Shown: positions 57,640-64,000 of the stretch, piece after piece
Layout of the letters: the number at the start of each line of letters is the position of its first letter
Numbering within the stretch: position 1 is the first letter of the stretch
NCBI RefSeq assembly: GCF_010183535.1
Contig: NC_071331.1
Location: 8,866,001 to 8,930,000, forward strand
DNA: 64,000 nucleotides
Origin: Caenorhabditis remanei
Taxonomy: Eukaryota; Nematoda; Chromadorea; Rhabditida; Rhabditidae
Direction of reading: 5' to 3'
Made by a program: the position numbers and the translations under genes
Notes under the pieces: generated by a model
What the model saw: only the letters and a program-made list of their open reading frames with translations
What the model was told of the DNA's origin: nothing
Database searches by the model: none

Positions 57640-60280
57640 TTGTTGGAAATTGATATAGATACATTTTCACAGCCTTCATATTTTCGTTTACAAAACACGT
57701 CCAATGTTTATTCCCCTTATTCACAGTTTCTCAAGTCCCATTTGTTGTCTGTAACCTCAATTTTTGTTACTCCTATTTCTGAGTCTTCCAGAACACCATT
57801 CTACTGGTCTGGTATTTTTCAGTTTTCCCAATGGGGAATGATGAAAGAAGAAGAGAAAGGAAATAAATAAAATGAAATAGAAGATTGTGGTCTCGCTCCG
57901 TTAAGTTTGTCGGAAAATTGGAGATAGTTTTGGGAGGCGATTGGAAGCACCTGAGCCGACTGAGTGTACTAGAAATAGTAGGATACGTGGTGGCTGAATG
58001 AAGAAGAGCAGCTCATAAACAGGAAGTTCACTAACTTAAATTTTAGAATTGATGCACATATAGATAGAGACCGCAACATTTTATTCAAACTCAATTTTCC
58101 ATTAATATTTCCATCCTGGCCTGTTCTTCAGGTATATCGAAGTACATTCACAAAATTTTTCCCGAAAATATTCACACTCTCCGAAGTTACAGGACCTTTT
58201 AGTCAGCCATGGTTTCTACTGAATTCTCTTGGATAATTCTTTCGTTTTCCTGACCACGCAAAAAACATTTTCTGTTTTCACGTTCAATCCGTCAAATTTT
58301 GGCAAAAATTGGGAAAGTCCGAACCAGAAACTCTTTGAATAAAACCACCCCGTGTTATCCACTGAACCAAATGAACACAAATGTGACGCTGATAATAGGA
58401 GAATATATTATTGACGTGATTTTTTTAAATTCAGGAGAATTTTTTGAAGGATTTTCAGCATATTTCGTGATAAAACATCAAATATCTAAAGTTCTACAAT
58501 ACGGATTTTTAAATTTCTAAGTGGGTCTAGATCGAAATTTTGCGTAGATTTCATGATCAGAGAATAGAAAAGTCAAGTAAATATCTTTTCAATGAAACTG
58601 TAAAAAGGTCAACAGCAATTTTTTTTCAATTTTTCCCAAAACTAGGGTTCAACTTTTTTTATCTCGTTAACTTTGTCATCACTACGCTTTCCAGAATGCT
58701 CAAAAATGAATAAAAGTTTGTCCACTATGAAAGAAAATCAATGTTTCAAGCAGAAAGTTGAACTAGAATTTAATTTAAACAGTGTATATACCATTTTTTA
58801 CTGTAATATTTCTGCAACCAAAAAAAGATCCTACTTGAAATTGTCCAAGCCTCGGACAAATAAGAAACACAGATAAAACAATCGGTTTCGGTTATGAGCT
58901 TTAATCAGCTTTTTTTTTAAATTTCAATATGATCTAATAGATAGTGAGATCTGGGTTGGGAAACATGTAAAAATAAAATAACTGTTTTGGGGTATGAGTA
59001 TTTTACCTTTCAATTCAAAATTCTGTAGTTTTGGGTTATATTTTTAAACTTTTACAATGAAACCGGAAAATTCAAATGGTTTCGCATGGTCAAAGTGGAA
59101 CTTGAAACATATCACCACTGTTTCAGATAGGTGATTTCATTTTTGAGAGAAGTTGTCACTAATGATCGAACATCACTCAATGTTAAAATAAATTTTGAAA
59201 TCAGAACTCCTACTTCGAACAAAATAAAAGTTTTTCAAGAAGATTTCATATCTAGGAGGAACCATGGAATTATAAAAACAGAACATGGTGGGAAAAGACA
59301 GGTAACAATATTCATGATGAAGAATTTGAAAATATGAAATGTTTTTTTACTGAAATATAAAACTTCAGAATCGTCTTTCAAAATACTGCATAGAAGAAAA
59401 AATTAATTTGAGATTAAACATGTCAAATAAGGTAAGAAATGATGGATATACGAACTAATCAAAATTTATCATCAAGAAAATTAAACGACTTTTTGAAACA
59501 TTCAAAGATTTATGAGTTCAATGAAACAAGACTTTGTATCGTGTTAGCTTCAAATCCACGAATATAAGCAAAACCACTGAAACTGAACATTTTTGTTACA
59601 GTAAACAAAATTTAAATTTTAAATTCTGAAATTTTCACAAGAAATGTTTCCGTTTTCTTAACCTGATGAAAGAATATGAAATCCAATAAAATTGATGACT
59701 CTGTAAATTTTTTTAAAAAAATGTCATGAACTGTAGGATTTCACATTAGCGAATTAATTAAATGACCCCCAAATATATACTGTTCGAAACAATAACCATT
59801 TTCTCAAGGGACGAATTTCTGACAAACGGTTCACACAAAAAGCGAAAAGCTACTATCGAAAAAGAAATTTGGGTCATAGTCCTCGTTTTGTTTACAAATT
59901 TTTAGATTGTGTGATAGTTATTTTTTTTTAATAATTTTCAGTTTTTGAGAGGATCACTATCCATAATATTTTTCAGTCTTTTGGAACATTGGCATGGTTT
60001 CCAATTTATTGCACTATTTCAAAGTACCAGTATTAAAATTGAGCAAAATCTACTCATGTTTTCATTGAAATTTGTCTCCGTTATGATAAAAGTTCACTTC
60101 TGACACTCGATTACTCGATTATTCTCAACATTTTCTATCAGTTTGCGATCACTTTCCGTTTCGATGACGTTTCATGAACGTTTCTTTAACTTTTTCCATT
60201 GATATTTGAAGTTTTCTGGAACGCCCCGATAGATTAAAAATTTCAAATTCACCAAACTAAACTACTTTTCAGTTCCCAAA
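57640..60280. repeat. array linker, copy 3, with a 500-bp insertion
   Basis: It matches 33740-35850 almost end to end. Compared with copy 1 an extra stretch at about 58046-58558 separates AAATTTTAG from AGAATAGAAA; it has no inverted ends and a 73-codon frame without features. The linker leads directly into the degenerate PAQR copy F. Confidence 0.65.
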
Positions 60281-61370
60281 AAGTGCGGAAACGATGTCTG
60301 AAATACAACTTGACAGATCTCTGCCATAAAATGTATCCACTCGTTCATGGAATTTTTGCTTCAGTGCCTTCCACATCAACAACGAGACAATCAACACCTG
60401 GAGTCATTTACTCGGATTCATCTACTTCACATATCAACAATACTAAACAAACTACATAGTTCTCCCATCAGTCGGATCTCATAAAGCTGATCATTTCGTG
60501 TTCACTCTATCAATATTTGGAATGCAAATGTGTATGCTTCTATCAGCAAGTTATCATACATTCGGGTGTACAAGCACTGAGATGAGACAGAAATGGCTGA
60601 AAATGGATATATTCGGAATATCGGCGGGTCTACTTGGAATGTATTTGAATGGAACGCGTTTTTCTGTTTCCAGGTGGGTATTTTTGAACGGTCGGTTGGG
60701 GGAAACGATCATTCTATGACATTTGCCAAACAAGAATTCTTTCAGGACCACCTAACATCTTACATTTACATTCTACTTGGCATATTCGTCATCACCGCTT
60801 ATGTACCAACTCGGCAAGATTTCTTTGAGCGGAAGATTGTTGGTGAGTACAAGAAGAGAAGATATCAAACTAGTTCCGAGTGAACAGCTCCTGCTTTAAC
60901 AAAAATATTCTGAAACAGTAAAAAAATCTCAAAAATTAGATTTCCAGGTTCCCGAGTCGGTCTCATTCACATAATTTTTTTAAATCATTTTTCATAAATT
61001 TGTATTTCAAATCCTTCTAATGTGTTTAATGTCACAATGGTGCCCGAGAGACTTTGGCCAGGTATGCAAGTCAGAAAATTATCAAGAACTCAGACTTTCA
61101 CTTTCTCCAAAATTAGAAATTTATAATTCACTATAGTCTCATATGGTCATCTATGACCTTGACTTTACAGGAAAATTCGACGTGGTCGGATGTTCGCATC
61201 AATGGTGGCATATCTTCATTCTCGGAGCAATGATCTATTGGCAACAGTCTGGAAATCAACTTCTCACAGAATACCGATCATTCTCTGATAGTTGCCATCG
61301 ATTCATCCCTCAACAAAACTTCTCTGAAATCTCGCATTCTATCTCTAATTATAGTCATCCTTCAATGTAA
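60281..61370 (+). pseudogene. PAQR3-like copy F, degenerate
   Basis: Exon 1 has GTG in place of ATG and several disabling changes; exon 2 is absent. Exon 3 (60365-60673) has TAA in place of the codon for Y82 and lacks 9 nt near its end. Exon 4 (60746-60842) is intact. Exon 5 is cut off soon after its start and fused to the last third of exon 6, ending at about 61062. Exon 7 (61171-61370) is intact. After the stop the sequence joins acidic-gene 3' flank directly, so the acidic gene itself was deleted here. Confidence 0.9.
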
Positions 61371-62470
61371 ATCTGACTTTTTGAATATCGGTTCCTTATT
61401 GCTCATTTCTTTATTTTTCCTGTTTCCTAAATTTTGAATAAACTATTACCGATATTACTCCAAATTGAATGGTTTGTGGCAAAATAATTATAAAGGATAG
61501 CTACTAAGAAAAGCGGGACTGAAATTCGTCGAAAAACTAGGGACACTGTTTCAAGCAGTAGTTATATTTTTCATTAATTCAAACTTGCTTTGTTTTCATT
61601 GTGCGTCATTTCTCTTATTTCATTTCGACTTCCAGTTGAAAGCCTTGAGATAGCATCACAGCTTTACTGTTTCAAACTCCCCATAAGAGTCATTCACAAC
61701 AGAAATCAACGATTCGTACATGCATTTTAATCTACAGCCTCAGTTCCCCTGTTTCTTCTGTGATAACTTGACTTTTTCGGATAATTAATGAAGTCATAAA
61801 AATCTTTTTTTTGTAGTTTTCATAAAGGTGACCACAAGAAATTTTGTCTCCCAAACGGGTTTCCCAAAAAGACCTAGAAATGATTCTTGGAACTAACAAC
61901 TCTTCCAAAAATGAAAAGTAGAGTATGAAAATGACGTGTTCTTTATGGAGGTATTATCGGAATAAAAAAGTTCCGACATTTTTTACCGACACGTAAGAGT
62001 CGCGGCACTGGTAGATCAGAAGTATGTCACATGTATGTAAAGCTATAAAAAAGATCGTGGGCCACTTTTTTTCTGTTTCTTCAGGCGATCTCGTAGAAAA
62101 CCAGAAGATTGGTCCATGTTCAAAAATGCAAACCATTTAGTTGAATAGCGGGCTCCGCGGCGTCACTTTAAAAAAAACGGGCCGTATCTTTTCATGGCGT
62201 GGATCAATCCGGAAACGGACAACACGTCCTGACGTGGGTTCGAACCTACTAACTGTAGTCAACGTTACTTAACTTGCTAGATCGGACGCTGCGACTCTCT
62301 AATCTAGATAGTAGTAATCAATTAACAAAATTTACGTTTTCATGACTTAGAAACAAGAGAATCGACGTCATGTCGGACTGATTTATCGAACCCTCCGACG
62401 TCCCTCCGGTTATCGCCTTCAACGCATCTAACTTCTCCTTGGTCTGGAGCAGACTTGGATCAGAATCCAG
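61371..62470. other. intergenic after PAQR copy F
   Basis: About 61427-61720 is acidic-gene 3' flank (GGACACTGTTT and TTGAAAGCCTTGAGATAG blocks) with no acidic coding sequence. The rest is unrecognised until the SINE-like fragment at 62163. Confidence 0.55.
62163..62300 (-). repeat. tRNA-derived SINE-like fragment
   Basis: On the minus strand a perfect box B (GGTTCGAACCC) follows a degenerate D-arm region (GTCGCAGCGTCCGATCTAGC). The adjoining tail (ACGTGTTGTCCGTTTCCGG) is shared with two copies at 45048-45215, suggesting a dispersed SINE body. It is not a functional tRNA. Confidence 0.45.
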
Positions 62471-62900
62471 CATACTTGTCAAATCACGGGCCGGCCCGCG
62501 GGCCGTGCCGGGCCGGGCTCGCTGAAAATTTCAGGGCCCGGGCCGGCCCGCAGGGCCCGCAGCAAAAAATTATTTTTGAAAAATAGAATTGAAAGTCTTG
62601 GAAATTAAATTTTTTCTTCGGTTTATACTAAAAAGAGGTCGGGGGATTCGATAAGACTACTTTCAGAAGCCTCCAGCAAGTTCTTGATCCTGATTCTGAT
62701 CATCGGCTGATTTTTTTTCAATATTTTGACGGGCCGAACGGGCCGGGCCGGAAGATTTTTTTAGCGGGCCCGGCCCGGCCCGGCCCGGCATTTTGGCACT
62801 TTGCCCACGAAATGGGCCATGTGGCCCAGAATATGGGCATGATGGCCCGCGTAGGGCGGGCCATACTGCCCATTTTGTGGGCAAAGTGGCCCAAAATTAC
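62471..62900. repeat. CATACTTGTCA-family G/C-rich repeat replacing PAQR copy G exon 1
   Basis: It starts CATACTTGTCAAATCACGGG, followed by GGGCCGGCCC blocks (62485-62560 and 62730-62790). From 62800 to 62890 there are repeated short GGGCCAT/ATGGCCC-like units. The right end is not defined. PAQR exon 2 begins 66 bp further on. Confidence 0.55.
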
Positions 62901-62966
62901 CTGAGATGAAAAACGTAAGATGTTTTGAATTGTTTTTAATTCGGTCATCTTGAAATGTACTTTTAG

Positions 62967-64000
62967 ACACAAACTTCACAAAACCCTCTGGCAAAATGAC
63001 TATGTCATCAACCACTACAGGCCTACAGCGATGACAAGAAAGATGTGTGCAAAAAGGTGAGAAGGGAAATTATCTGTTTCTACTGGTTTACAACCTTTGA
63101 ATATCTATTTTTCTTCGATTCCAAGAGTCTTATTTCAGTGCATTCCATATCAACAACGAGACTATCAATATCTGGAGTCATTTACTAGGATTCATCTACT
63201 TCACCTATCAACAATACTACACAAACTACATAGTTCTCCCATCAGTCGGATCTCATAAAGCTGATCATTTCGTGTTCACTCTATCAATATTCGAAATGCA
63301 AATGTGTATGCTTCTATCAGCAAGTTATCATACATTCGGGTGTACAAGCATTGAGATGAGACAGAAATAGCTGAAAATGGATATATTCGGAATATCGGCG
63401 GGTCTACTTGGAATGTATTTGAATGGAATTTATACCGCGTTTTTCTGTTTCCAGGTGAGCATATTTGAAGGGTCGGAATGTCAGAAGATTCCGAAACAAT
63501 ATTCTTTCAGGACCACCTAACATCTTACATTTACATTCTACTTGGCATATTCGTCATCACCGCTTATGTACCGACTCGACAAGATTTCTTTGAGCGAAAG
63601 ATTGTTGGTGAGTTCATTGTAACTATACTAGATTCGAGTGAACTTTCTTTGCAAAAGATACCCTTGGACTAGTTTGAGTTAACAGTTCCTTCATTACTAG
63701 TTCTCTGAAATAGTAAAAAAATAAAAAATTAATAATTTTTCAGGCTCCCGAGTTGGTCTCCTTCACATAATTTATTGTATCATCATAACATTCGGAATCT
63801 GTCCGACAGTTCATTGGGTGTTCCTTCATGGTGGATTTGATAGTGATCATGTTGTTGTAGGTTTTTTTTGTTTCATTTGCATATAGTTGCAAAACTGGTG
63901 AGAAATCGTTATTGAAACGGATCTCCAGGAAAGAATTGCACAGGATTTTCTGTTTTAAATCCTGCAGTTAGATCATTTGTCATAAATTTGTATTTCAAAT
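62967..64000 (+). pseudogene. PAQR3-like copy G, no exon 1, one stop, runs off the window
   Basis: Exons 2 to 5 are present (62967-63056, 63139-63454, 63511-63607, 63744-63856) with copy A lengths and splice sites. Exon 1 is missing, replaced by G/C-rich repeat. In exon 3 the codon for W132 is TAG (63368-63370). Intron 5 resembles that of copy E. Exons 6 and 7 would lie beyond the end. Confidence 0.85.

Overview
The window looks like nuclear DNA of a rhabditid nematode, most likely a Caenorhabditis-type genome. It is AT-rich, introns are short (about 50-150 bp) with TTTCAG acceptors and GTRAGT donors, a spliced-leader-like TTTTCAG sits about 10 nt before a start codon, and the sequence is full of mariner, hAT-like and foldback elements. 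There are no bacterial features. Species cannot be assigned from sequence alone.

Region 1 (1-22.5 kb) has no gene I can support. It holds two diverged copies of one non-coding segment (about 2.6-5.9 kb and 11.5-14.3 kb), a mariner element split by a probable solo LTR (9144-10975), a second mariner-type element (16194-17460), a 795-bp palindromic element with two inward-facing tRNA-like modules (4655-5449), a hairpin-rich retroelement (7092-8258), a G/C-rich hAT-like element (1081-1507) and a triplicated repeat (17.6-19.9 kb).

Region 2 (22.5-64 kb) is a decaying tandem segmental-duplication array. The ancestral unit was a PAQR3-like seven-pass membrane protein gene (+), a small secreted acidic protein gene (+), the 3' part of an armadillo-repeat gene (-), and a linker. 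PAQR copies: A 22579-24195 (intact, 326 aa), B 25615-29107 (exon 3 split by a nested transposon), C 35853 (exon 1 only), D 42392-44582 (two frameshifts), E 50400-52877 (open, 320 aa, with a start created by a small deletion), F 60281-61370 (degenerate), G 62967 to the window end (no exon 1, one stop). Acidic gene copies: a remnant at 29.4 kb, 30123-30730 (intact), 36372-36860 (no signal exon), 45650-46412 (intact), 53377-54150 (stop codon). Armadillo copies: 32435-33715 and 55656-57620 (exons open), 47914-49166 (frameshift).

Between acidic copy 2 and PAQR D lies a 2582-bp foldback cassette (39051-41632) with 240-bp inverted repeats, a perfect 8-bp target duplication and two divergent gene-like units: an Arg/Gly-rich protein and a secreted galectin-like protein. 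The array's functional output is probably two PAQR proteins (A, E) and two acidic secreted proteins. Nothing in the sequence shows that the three families act in one pathway; their linkage is explained by co-duplication.
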